Assembly: GCF_000010725.1 (NCBI RefSeq)
Contig: NC_013855.1
Coordinates: forward strand, 496,001-560,000
Direction of reading: 5' to 3'
Source: Azospirillum sp. B510
GTDB taxonomy: Bacteria > Pseudomonadota > Alphaproteobacteria > Azospirillales > Azospirillaceae
Length of the DNA stretch: 64,000 nucleotides
Shown here: positions 24,636 through 32,740 of the stretch, one piece after another
How positions within the stretch are numbered: the stretch's first letter is position 1
How the letters are laid out: each line of letters opens with the position of its first letter
Notes under the pieces: model-generated
Databases searched by the model: none
What the model was told of the DNA's origin: nothing
The model's input: the letters and a program-made list of their open reading frames with translations, nothing else
Made by a program: the position numbers and the translations under genes

Positions 24636-26364
24636 GAGGCGCTTCCCGCTGGAAAGTGCCGCGTTCCTTGCCGGCGCGCTCGCCCTGCTGGTCTATGCGC
24701 TCGCCTTCGCCTCCCCCTATGGGCTGCGTGTCCTGACTGTCGCCGGCGTCTATGCGCTGGCGGCCTTCGGTTTCCAAATCGTCTTCGGTCTCGGCGGTGC
24801 GCTGTCGCTGGCGCAGGGCGCCTTCTTCGGCGTCGGCGCCTATGTGACGGGCATCCTTGGCAGCCGCTACGGCCTCGGCTTCGAGGCGACCTTTCCGCTG
24901 TCGCTGCTGGTCCCGCTGCTGCTGGCCCTGCCGGTCGGGCTGGCGGTGCTGCGGCTGGAGTCGCACTATTTCGCGCTGGCGACGCTGGGGATCGCGCAGG
25001 TGCTGCATCTGCTGGCGGTGAATTTGCCGGAGCTTACCGGCGGTTCGAACGGGCTCGCCGGGGTGCCGGCGGCGGTGCTGTTCGGCTGGGCGGTGCCGCG
25101 CGGGCTGCCGATGGCGGGGCTGGTCTGGGGGCTGGTGGCGCTGGGCGGGCTGATCGGCTGGCGGCTGTCGCGCGGGCGGTTCGGCCGCGCGCTGACCATG
25201 CTGCGCGACGACCCGCTGGCGGCGGGAACGCTGGGGCTGGATGTCGGGCGGCTGCGGCTCGCCGCCTTCGGCGTCAGCGCTCTGTTCGGTGGCGCGGCCG
25301 GCGCGCTGGCCGTCCACACCCAGCGCGTCGTCTCGCCGGAGGTGCTGGAGTTCCCGGTGATGATCTCCATCCTCACGATCGCCATCGTCGGCGGGCGCGG
25401 ACGGATGGCCGGGGCGGTGCTGGGGGCGGTCCTGCTGCTGCATCTGCCGGAATGGTTCCGCTTCCTGGAGCGCGGCTATCTCGTCGTCTATGGCGCCGCC
25501 CTGCTGGCGACCGTGGTGCTGGCGCCGGACGGCCTGACCGGCCTGCTCGATCGGATCGCCGTCCGCCTTTGCGGCCGCCAGTCCCGCTTGCCGGTCGAGG
25601 CGAGGGAGCCGCCGCCCTCCGCCCATCCGAACGGGATGACGGTGGAGGGTTTGCGGAAGTCCTTCGGCGGCGTGCGCGCGGTGGACGGCGTGTCGCTGGA
25701 GTTGCGCCCCGGCACCATCACCGGACTGATCGGTCCGAACGGGTCGGGCAAATCCACGGTCATCAACCTGCTGTCGGGGTTGGAGCGGCCCGATGCCGGG
25801 CGGGTATCGCTGGGCGGGCGGGACGTCACCGCCGCCCGCGCCGACCGGCTGGCCCGCGCCGGCCTCGCCCGCGGCTTCCAGGCGGCGACCCTGCCCGACG
25901 GGGCCGGCGTGCTGGAGGCGGTGGCCGCCGCCCGCTTCGCCATCGATCCCGATGTCGCCACCGCAAAGGCGCATGCCCGCTGGGCGCTCGACCGGCTGGG
26001 CGCCGGCGCGCTGGCCGGCCAACCCTGCGGCGGCTTGCCGGCGGCGCTGCGGCGGCGGGTCGAACTGGCGCGCTCCCTGGTCCGCCGCCCGGCGGTGCTG
26101 CTGCTCGACGAGCCGGCGGCCGGGCTGACCGATGGCGAGAAGGTGGAACTGGCCGCTTTGCTGCGCGATCTGGCCGGGGAGGGGATGGCGATCCTGCTGG
26201 TGGAGCACGACATGGGTTTCCTGTTGCCGCTGGCGGGCCGGGTGCTTTGCCTCGACCGTGGGCGGGTGATCTATGACGGCCTGGCCGGCGCCGTCCGCCG
26301 GGATGCCACGGTGGCGGCCGCCTATTTCGGCCCGTCCCGATCCCACCCGGCGGGGGCGTCATGA
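24628..26364 (+). CDS. Fused LivM-like permease and LivG-like ATPase
   Basis: A 578-residue fusion starting at a GTG. Residues about 1-330 form a LivM-like permease with nine or so hydrophobic segments. Residues 337-578 are an ABC ATPase: Walker A GPNGSGKST at 369-377, a RGFQ Q-loop, Walker B with Asp494/Glu495 (LLLDEPAAGL) and the H-loop His at 527 (VEHDMGF). The family's signature (LPYGDQRR in ordinary LivG) reads LPAALRRR at 470-477, so the key Gly and Gln are lost. The gene overlaps both neighbours. LivM-LivG fusions occur in some HAAT systems; the degenerate signature is the unusual part. Confidence 0.9.
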   Translation: MAERRFPLESAAFLAGALALLVYALAFASPYGLRVLTVAGVYALAAFGFQIVFGLGGALSLAQGAFFGVGAYVTGILGSRYGLGFEATFPLSLLVPLLLALPVGLAVLRLESHYFALATLGIAQVLHLLAVNLPELTGGSNGLAGVPAAVLFGWAVPRGLPMAGLVWGLVALGGLIGWRLSRGRFGRALTMLRDDPLAAGTLGLDVGRLRLAAFGVSALFGGAAGALAVHTQRVVSPEVLEFPVMISILTIAIVGGRGRMAGAVLGAVLLLHLPEWFRFLERGYLVVYGAALLATVVLAPDGLTGLLDRIAVRLCGRQSRLPVEAREPPPSAHPNGMTVEGLRKSFGGVRAVDGVSLELRPGTITGLIGPNGSGKSTVINLLSGLERPDAGRVSLGGRDVTAARADRLARAGLARGFQAATLPDGAGVLEAVAAARFAIDPDVATAKAHARWALDRLGAGALAGQPCGGLPAALRRRVELARSLVRRPAVLLLDEPAAGLTDGEKVELAALLRDLAGEGMAILLVEHDMGFLLPLAGRVLCLDRGRVIYDGLAGAVRRDATVAAAYFGPSRSHPAGAS

Positions 26365-27062
26365 GTGTCCTTTTGTCCCTCCAGGGGGTGAGCGCCGGCT
26401 ATGGCGGGGTCGTCGCGCTCGACGACGTGACGCTGAGCGTGGCGGCGGGGGAGACCGTGGCCTTGCTCGGCGCCAACGGGGCGGGGAAATCGACGCTGCT
26501 GAAGGCGTTGCTCGGCCTCGTGCCGGCGCGGGGGGAGCTGCGCTTCGACGGCGCCGATCTCGCCCCGCTGGCGACGGAGACGCGGGTGCGGCGCGGCATC
26601 GGCTATGTGCCGGAAGGGCGGCGGGTCTTCCCCGGCATGAGCGTGCGCGACAATCTGGAGGTCGCCGGCCTGCCCGCCGCCCGCGACCGGGCGCTGGATG
26701 TCGAGCGTGTCTTCACCCTGTTCCCCGATCTGGCGGCCAAGTGCCGGGAGAGCGCCTGGCGCCTGTCCGGCGGCCAGCAGCAGATGTTGAGCCTCGGACG
26801 GGCGCTGATGGGGCGGCCGCGCCTGCTGCTGCTCGACGAGCCGTCGCTCGGCCTGTCGCCCAGGTTGGCCGACGAGGTCTTCGCCGCCGTCAGCCGCATC
26901 GCCGCCACGGGCACCGCCGTGCTGCTGGCGGAGCAGAGCGCCGCCCGCGCGGTGACGGTCGCCCGGCGTGCCGTCCTGCTGCGCCTGGGCCGCGTCATCG
27001 GTGACGGACCGGCGGAATCTCTGTCCGACGAGGCGCTGCGCGCCGCCTTTTTCGGAGCTTAG
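26361..27062 (+). CDS. LivF-like ABC ATPase of the TPP-regulated transporter
   Basis: A 233-residue ATPase with complete motifs: Walker A GANGAGKST at 37-45, the LivF-specific IGYVPEGRRVFPGMSV segment, signature LSGGQQQ at 135-141, Walker B LLLLDEP with Asp159/Glu160, and a switch region (AEQSA) where Gln replaces the usual His, as is common in LivF. The ATG overlaps the stop of the fusion gene (ATGA). It is the last gene of the riboswitch-controlled operon. It would pair with the ATPase half of the preceding protein. Confidence 0.92.
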   Translation: MSVLLSLQGVSAGYGGVVALDDVTLSVAAGETVALLGANGAGKSTLLKALLGLVPARGELRFDGADLAPLATETRVRRGIGYVPEGRRVFPGMSVRDNLEVAGLPAARDRALDVERVFTLFPDLAAKCRESAWRLSGGQQQMLSLGRALMGRPRLLLLDEPSLGLSPRLADEVFAAVSRIAATGTAVLLAEQSAARAVTVARRAVLLRLGRVIGDGPAESLSDEALRAAFFGA

Positions 27063-27174
27063 GCGCAACCCCCTGCGTGTCCTGTGCAACAGGTGTCTGC
27101 CGCCTGCAACAGGGCGGGCGGTTGGGCTTGCGGATGGGGGCAGGCACCGATAGCTTGCGCCCGCGCAACCGTCA

Positions 27175-28578
27175 ATGGATTACCTCGTGATGACCGCCCG
27201 CTTCGCCGTTCCGCTGTCCGCGTTCCTCCTGCTGGGGGGGGCGTCGGCTCCGGCGCTGGCCGAGTTGGTCCCGGTCCAGCCGACGATTCCGCCCGCGGCC
27301 TATTATGGACTGCCCGAACCGGAGGCCGAGGTCGTCATCCCCAACACGCCGGCGCCGACCGCCAAGTCGACCGCCAGGCCGGACGACAAGCAGACCGACA
27401 AGCCGGGGGCCGCCGCGCCGGCCAAGCCCGACGGTCCGGGTGAACTGATCGAGAGCTGGGACGGAGGTGCCGCCAAGAAGAAGGACGGCAGCTTCGCCTA
27501 TTGCGTGGTGGAAGGGGAATTCACCTCCGGCCATGTGCTGATGTTCGCCCGCAGCCCGCAGGGGGAGACCAACATCGGCATCGGCATTCCCGGCGCCGAC
27601 CTGCCCAAGGGCGGCGAATGGCCGGTGACCATCGAGGTCGACAAGAAGCTGAAGCGCGAGCGGGTCGCCGTCGCGTCGCAGCCGGACATGCTTGTGGTTT
27701 CCAACGGCAAGGACGAGGAACTGGTCAACGCCCTGATGGGGGGCAGCGAGTTGGTGGTGGCGTCGGCCACCGACCGCATCGTCTTCAAGCTGGCCGGCAC
27801 CAAGAAGGTGCTGGGCGAATTGAGGAGCTGTGTCGACAAGGGCGGCAATGTTCCGCCGATCAAGGTCGCCGCCGGGCGCCCGGCCGAGAAGAAAAAGAAC
27901 CGGCTGCCGGAAGGGCTGGACAGCCTGCTGGCGGCGGCCGGCGTCCGCGATGCCGAACCGGTGCCGATGGACAATGTCCCGCAGGACCGCCGTCCGGCCG
28001 ATATCGCTTGGCGCTTCGGTCCGATCGTCGGCGGCATCCGCGAACGCGCGGTGGCGGAGGGGGCGAAGCTCGATGAGTTGTCGGACGGTTTCGCCGACGC
28101 GATGAAGCAGCGCTGCGACGGCACGCCCACGGTCGCCTTGAACCCGTCCGAACAGTCGGGCTCGGTCTGGTTGCGCACGGGAGCGGTCGATTGCGCGATG
28201 CCGCAGGGCACGCTGCATGTCACGCTGAATTTCCTGCTGTCCCAGCGCCGGCTGTTCACGGTGATCTTCCACGAGGCCGCCGAACCCGATGTCGCGCTGG
28301 CCGACAAGGTGCGCGACAATCTGGCCCAGGTGCTGCGCCGTGCCGGAACCGCCCCCGTGCCGGTCGCGCCGCCCCCGGCCGGAGCGGAGGCGCCGCCTTC
28401 CCAGCAACCACCCGGCCAGCAGGCGCCTGTCGAGGCAGTACCCGTTCCGGCGGCTCCGGCGCCTCAGCCCTCCGTCCCGTCTCCCGCCCCGGCTCCGGTA
28501 ACCGCTCCCCCCGCTCCTTCGGCGCCTCCGCCCGCGACGGTGAAGCCGCAATCGAAGCCGCAGCCGGCCAAACCCTGA
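27175..28578 (+). CDS. Hypothetical secreted Pro/Ala-rich protein
   Basis: A 467-residue protein with a signal peptide (hydrophobic stretch residues 8-28; start could also be the ATG at 27190). It has a disordered linker, a central domain from about residue 100 to 220 and a second conserved domain about 260-400 (IAWRFGPIVGGIRERAV, LNPSEQSGSVWLRTGAVDC). A Pro/Ala/Gln tail follows. The first domain ends as ALMGGSEL, a beta strand, then LRSCV, which parallels the secreted protein at 10964-11446. The gene is followed by the ClC gene on the same strand. Function is unknown; a periplasmic location is likely. Confidence 0.72.
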   Translation: MDYLVMTARFAVPLSAFLLLGGASAPALAELVPVQPTIPPAAYYGLPEPEAEVVIPNTPAPTAKSTARPDDKQTDKPGAAAPAKPDGPGELIESWDGGAAKKKDGSFAYCVVEGEFTSGHVLMFARSPQGETNIGIGIPGADLPKGGEWPVTIEVDKKLKRERVAVASQPDMLVVSNGKDEELVNALMGGSELVVASATDRIVFKLAGTKKVLGELRSCVDKGGNVPPIKVAAGRPAEKKKNRLPEGLDSLLAAAGVRDAEPVPMDNVPQDRRPADIAWRFGPIVGGIRERAVAEGAKLDELSDGFADAMKQRCDGTPTVALNPSEQSGSVWLRTGAVDCAMPQGTLHVTLNFLLSQRRLFTVIFHEAAEPDVALADKVRDNLAQVLRRAGTAPVPVAPPPAGAEAPPSQQPPGQQAPVEAVPVPAAPAPQPSVPSPAPAPVTAPPAPSAPPPATVKPQSKPQPAKP

Positions 28579-28638
28579 CGGAACTCCCGCCCTTCCGTTC
28601 CATTGTCCCTCTACGGAAGGGCCACAATTCGCGTGATC

Positions 28639-30480
28639 ATGCCTGACAATTCGGCGTCCCTTGACGGTGCGGGCGACAACGCCCGCGCCGGAAGCAATCC
28701 CTTCACGGCGCTTGACGCGTCGGCCGCGACCACGCTGTCCGAACGCTGGAGCGTGCGGAACAGCGCGCTGGCCTTGGTGGTGCTCGCCGGGCTGATTGGC
28801 GGCGCGGTCGGGCTGGTGGTCGGGCTTCTGCATGAAACGGTGCTGCTGATGCAGTCCCTGGCGTTCGACCTGCCGGAGGGCGAGCGGCTGGGGCAGGGGG
28901 CGCCCGAACTGCTGCGGACGCTGGGCGTGCCGGTGGTGGGTGGGCTGCTGCTGGGCGTCCTGTCGATGCTGGTGCGGCGCTGGCGCCCCAACGCCATCGT
29001 CGACGCGGTGGAGGCGAACGCGCTCTATGGCGGCAAGATGTCGATGATCGACAGCCTGCGGCTGACGGTGACGACCGCCCTGTCCAACGCGTCGGGCGCG
29101 TCGGTCGGCATGGAGGCCGCCTATACCCAGGCCGGTGCCGGGCTGGCTTCGACCCTCGGGCAGCGGCTGCGGCTGCGGCGGGCGGATTTGCGCACCATGG
29201 TCGGATGCGGGGCGGCGGCGGCCATCGCCGCAGCCTATCATGCGCCGCTGGCTGGCGCCTTCTACGCCTTCGAACTAGTGCTCGGTGGCTACACGCTGGC
29301 GGTGCTGGCCCCGGTCGGGGCGGCGGCGGCGGTCGCGGTGGCCGCCTCGGCCCTGCTGACCGGCGGCGAAATTCCGCTGGCGCTCGGCCGTCCGGTGCAG
29401 ATCGCCGGCTGGGATTACGCGGCCTGCGGCATCGTCGGGTTTCTCGCCGGCTGGCTCAGCATCCTGGCCATGCAGGCGGTGACGGTGGCGGAACGCGGGT
29501 TCAACCGGCTCCCGGTTCCGCGTTGGGTACGGCCGGCGATCGGCGGCTTGACCGTCGGTGTGCTGGCTCTGGCGGTCCCGGCGGTGATGGGCAGCGGCCC
29601 CGGCGCGGTTCCACCCGAACTGGCCGGCGGCGTCCTGGCGCTGGCGTTGACGCTGGCGGCGAAGATCCTGGCATCGGCCCTGTCGTTGGGGTCGGGGTTC
29701 CGCGGTGGCCTGTTCAGCGCCTCGCTGTTCATCGGCGGGCTGTTCGGCGGTCTGCTGGGGCAGGTCACCGACGCCGTTCTTCCGGGTCTTGGAATCGACG
29801 GCGGATTGCTGCTGCTGGTCGGCATGGGGTCGGTTGCCGCAGGCATCGTCGGCGCGCCGGTCACCATGGTGCTGCTGGTGCTGGAGACCACGCAGGATCT
29901 GTGGGCGGCGTCGGGCGTGCTGATCGGCGTCGTGCTGTCGACCACCGTGGTTCGGCAGGCCTTCGGCTATTCCTTCGCCACCTGGCGCTTTCATCTGCGC
30001 GGTGTGCCGATCCGCGGGGCCTATGACATCGGCTGGCTGTCGGAGCTGACCGCCTTCCGGCTGATGCGCCGGGATGCCAAGACGGTGCCGGCCGCCCTGA
30101 CGGTGGCGGCGCTGCGCCGCCTCTACCCGCTGGGCTCGACCAAGGCGGTCTTCGCGGTGGACGAGGCGGGGCGCTATGCCGGTCTGGTCGACATGTCGAT
30201 CATCCATGACCCCGGTCAGGACGCCGCCGCGACCGAGACGCGCGTCGGGTCGCTGGCCTGCAAGGCCGACGCGGTCCTGATGCCGGGCGATGATGCCCGC
30301 ACGGTGCTGGACCGGTTCGGCCGCGCAGAGGTCGAGGCCCTGCCGGTGCTGTCCTCCCCCACGGACCGGCGGATCATCGGTTACGTGACGGAATCCTTCG
30401 CGCTTCGCCGCTATTCCCAGGCGCTGGAGCGGCAGCGCGGCGAGGATCTGGGCGAACGGGGGCTCTGGGGGCGCGACTGA
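28639..30480 (+). CDS. ClC-family chloride channel/transporter with C-terminal CBS domain
   Basis: A membrane protein of about 613 residues with some 12 hydrophobic stretches and a cytoplasmic end holding a CBS-like module (residues about 470-600, with LPVLSSPTDRRIIGYVTE). ClC landmarks are the NASGASVGMEAAY segment, corresponding to the GxEGP motif with its gating Glu, and GSGFRGGLFSASLFIGG for GxFxP. Here the motif reads GMEAA, so the Pro and second Gly are replaced. It would move chloride or another anion, possibly coupled to protons. The start is uncertain: GTG 28633 or TTG 28603 are alternatives. Confidence 0.83.
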   Translation: MPDNSASLDGAGDNARAGSNPFTALDASAATTLSERWSVRNSALALVVLAGLIGGAVGLVVGLLHETVLLMQSLAFDLPEGERLGQGAPELLRTLGVPVVGGLLLGVLSMLVRRWRPNAIVDAVEANALYGGKMSMIDSLRLTVTTALSNASGASVGMEAAYTQAGAGLASTLGQRLRLRRADLRTMVGCGAAAAIAAAYHAPLAGAFYAFELVLGGYTLAVLAPVGAAAAVAVAASALLTGGEIPLALGRPVQIAGWDYAACGIVGFLAGWLSILAMQAVTVAERGFNRLPVPRWVRPAIGGLTVGVLALAVPAVMGSGPGAVPPELAGGVLALALTLAAKILASALSLGSGFRGGLFSASLFIGGLFGGLLGQVTDAVLPGLGIDGGLLLLVGMGSVAAGIVGAPVTMVLLVLETTQDLWAASGVLIGVVLSTTVVRQAFGYSFATWRFHLRGVPIRGAYDIGWLSELTAFRLMRRDAKTVPAALTVAALRRLYPLGSTKAVFAVDEAGRYAGLVDMSIIHDPGQDAAATETRVGSLACKADAVLMPGDDARTVLDRFGRAEVEALPVLSSPTDRRIIGYVTESFALRRYSQALERQRGEDLGERGLWGRD

Positions 30481-30540
30481 CCGGCGGTCGCCGCCCCCGT
30501 CCTGAAGGAGACGGCGCCGCCCGGTCCCGGTGAACCACCG

Positions 30541-31218
30541 TTACTGCGGGATGCCGGTCTGGCCGGTGGAGCCCTGTGGCGTGCCCTGGGTCCGCGGGGT
30601 GTCGCCGGTTGTGTTGCCGGTGGCGTTTCCTGTGGCGCCGCCACTCGTGCTGCCGGCCCCAGTGCTGCCGGCCCCAGTGCTGCCGGAGGTGGCCTGTCCG
30701 CTGTTATGAAGGTTGAGCGCGGCCATGGTCTGCTGATCGGCGCGGCCGGTGGCGCGCAGGCCGTTGTCACGCTGGAACCGCATCAACGCGCGGCGGGTGC
30801 CGGCGCCCCAGACGCCATCGACGGCGATATCGCGGCCGTCGGTCCGGTCGTTCAGCGCCTGCTGGATTTCACGCACCTGCTCGTGGCTCAGGGTGGCGGC
30901 GGCCGTGCCGCCGGAGCGATGGGCGGATGACCGGTTGGTCGAGCTGCCGCCGGAGGTCTCGTCCCGCACCTCGGCGGTGGCGCGGTCGGTCACGCGGTCG
31001 GTCTTCTTGCTCAGGCTTTCGTCCATGCTGTTGCCGGCCACGGCGCCGCCGACGCCGCCGACCACCGCGCCCACCGGGCCGCCGACGACGGCGCCGGCCA
31101 CCGCACCGCTGCCGGCGCCGGTGGCCGTCCGCGAGGTGTCCGTGCTGCCGCAGGCGCTGAGCGCGAACAGGGCGCCGGCCGCAGTGGCGGTCATGACGAT
31201 CTTCGAAATCCCACGCAT
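30541..31218 (-). CDS. Lipoprotein with a peptidoglycan-binding domain
   Basis: A 225-residue protein starting at the ATG with an aagg site nine bases upstream. The lipobox LSAC lies at the end of a short hydrophobic leader, so it is probably a lipid-anchored envelope protein. A glycine-rich VAGAVVGGPVGAVVGGVGG stretch (glycine zipper) follows the anchor. A PG_binding_1-like domain (VREIQQALNDRTDGRDIAV to LRATGRADQQTMAALNL) comes next, then a Ser/Gly/Thr/Ala-rich tail. The tail codons include tandem 15-base copies (around 30655-30690), a likely length-variable region. It could tether the membrane to the cell wall. Confidence 0.82.
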   Translation of the reverse strand: MRGISKIVMTATAAGALFALSACGSTDTSRTATGAGSGAVAGAVVGGPVGAVVGGVGGAVAGNSMDESLSKKTDRVTDRATAEVRDETSGGSSTNRSSAHRSGGTAAATLSHEQVREIQQALNDRTDGRDIAVDGVWGAGTRRALMRFQRDNGLRATGRADQQTMAALNLHNSGQATSGSTGAGSTGAGSTSGGATGNATGNTTGDTPRTQGTPQGSTGQTGIPQ

Positions 31219-31454
31219 GGTTGCCATCCTTCCCGATTCCGCTTCGATGTTGGCGACCCGCCGCCGGGTGCGGCATGGACTGTCCTGCCGCACGGCAAGC
31301 GACAGCTGGGTCATGTGATGAACAATCAGCAGCAGGCCCTCTTGTTCCCTGGCGTCGCTTCAGGATTTTCATCGGCGCGGTATCGGTGCGGGAGACGGAA
31401 GACCAAGAGGGAGGCTTTCTTGAATCCCGCGCCGGATCGGCGCATAGTTGCTTC

Positions 31455-31751
31455 ATGCAAATCAATCCGGCCATACCGTCCTACCAGACGCCGAAGCCGA
31501 CCCCGCAGTTGACCCCCGCGGCGCAAATCGCCATGTCCCCGGCGGTCCAGGCGGCGCAGCAATCCGCCCCCACCGTGCGGACCCAGACCGTCAACGCTCC
31601 CCAGGCGGCCGGCAAATCCGATCAGACGCGCGATGCCCGCCCGGGCACCGAGGGTGGCAAGTCCGCCGACACCACCGCCGGGGCGCTTGCCGCCCGCGTG
31701 AACGCCCAGGGTTATCGCCAGCGCGGATCCATGCTGGACGTTTCGGTCTGA
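31455..31751 (+). CDS. Small hypothetical protein
   Basis: A 98-residue hydrophilic protein without signal peptide or membrane segment, rich in Gln, Ala, Pro and Thr, ending in a short conserved-looking RGSMLDVSV motif. Similar C-terminal RGS-(hydrophobic)-D/N-(I/V)xV endings occur in small Rhodospirillales proteins. No domain is recognised. There is only a poor ribosome binding site before the ATG. It is followed by the strong terminator at 31799, which fits a real transcription unit. Confidence 0.55.
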   Translation: MQINPAIPSYQTPKPTPQLTPAAQIAMSPAVQAAQQSAPTVRTQTVNAPQAAGKSDQTRDARPGTEGGKSADTTAGALAARVNAQGYRQRGSMLDVSV

Positions 31752-31798
31752 CAGGCCGTTCGCCTGTCGCCGGCATTGGCCATACGCCCATCTGGAAT

Positions 31799-31838
31799 GA
31801 AAAGGGGCCTTCCTCCAGCCGGAGGAAGGCCCCTTTTC
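31799..31838. terminator. Strong bidirectional rho-independent terminator
   Basis: A perfect 18-bp stem (gaaaaggggccttcctcc / ggaggaaggccccttttc) with a four-base agcc loop and A/T-rich base lies between two convergent genes, the small + gene and the minus-strand clpP. The A-run on one side and T-run on the other make it usable in both directions. Confidence 0.9.
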
Positions 31839-31858
31839 GCACAGACTCGTCCGAAGCG

Positions 31859-32485
31859 TTACTTCAGCTCGTCCATCCTGTTGATGATGTGGCTGACGAT
31901 GCCGTAGTCTTTGGCCTCGTCGGCGAGCATCCAGTAATTGCGGTCGGTGTCCTTGGCGACCTTTTCCAGCGGCTGCCCGGTCTCGCGCGCGATGATCTTG
32001 TTCAGACGCTCGCGCATGCGGATGATTTCCTTCGCCTCGATGGCGATGTCCGTCGCCCGGCCGCCCGTCCCGCCCAGCGGCTGGTGGATCAGGAAGCGGG
32101 TGTTGGGCAGGCAGAAACGGTCTTCCTTGTTCGCCGCCAGATAGATGTGGCAGCCGGCGCTGGCGACCCAGCCCGTGCCCAGCATCTTCACCCGCGGCTT
32201 GATGAAGCGGATCATGTCGTGGATGGTGTCGCCCGCCTCGACATGGCCGCCCGGCGAGTTGACCACGACGGTGACGTCGTCGTCGCTCTCATGCGCGAGC
32301 GCCAGCAGCTGGGCCGACACGACCTGGGCCAGCTTCATGTCGATCTGACCGAAGATCAGGACCGTGCGCGCCTTGAACAGGCTCTGCTGCACGGCGGCGA
32401 ACTGCGGCTGGGCGCTTTCCTTCGACTTCTCGTCCGGTTCCTTTTCGGGTTCGTCGTCGAACCGGGTGTATCCGACCTGCGCCAT
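31859..32485 (-). CDS. clpP: ClpP-like serine protease with Asn in place of the catalytic Asp
   Basis: A 208-residue ClpP-fold protein with an acidic N-terminal extension of about 30 residues and a ggga ribosome binding site. The nucleophile Ser109 sits in WVASAGC and the catalytic His134 in FLIHQPLGG. The segment that normally carries the catalytic Asp (DTDRD in typical ClpP) reads DTDRN, giving Asn183. An Asn at this place is known in Listeria ClpP1, which needs a partner ClpP. No clpX, clpA or tig is adjacent, unlike the usual housekeeping clpP. I infer a second, specialised ClpP. Confidence 0.88.
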   Translation of the reverse strand: MAQVGYTRFDDEPEKEPDEKSKESAQPQFAAVQQSLFKARTVLIFGQIDMKLAQVVSAQLLALAHESDDDVTVVVNSPGGHVEAGDTIHDMIRFIKPRVKMLGTGWVASAGCHIYLAANKEDRFCLPNTRFLIHQPLGGTGGRATDIAIEAKEIIRMRERLNKIIARETGQPLEKVAKDTDRNYWMLADEAKDYGIVSHIINRMDELK

Positions 32486-32740
32486 TGATGTTCTTCTCCC
32501 TGGTATCGGAAGCGGGGGGTATCGGAAGCGGGATATCGGGACCGGGATTGAGGCGCCGGAGGGATGCCCCGACCGCCGTCCCGCTGCCGCATGCGCCTTG
32601 CCTGTTCACCACATAGCCCGTCCGGGCTTCATGTTCAACGTCCGGCGGGGCAAAATCGATGGTGCCGGTTGCGCTTCCGGGGCCGGGTGGCCACACTTCG
32701 CCCCGGTCGGCATCACCGTTGGGGCAGGGAGTGCGGCGGA

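Noticed and set aside
22610..27062. Simple annotation as a branched-chain amino acid transporter
   Set aside because: The TPP riboswitch directly upstream argues for a thiamine-related substrate; family similarity gives only the architecture.
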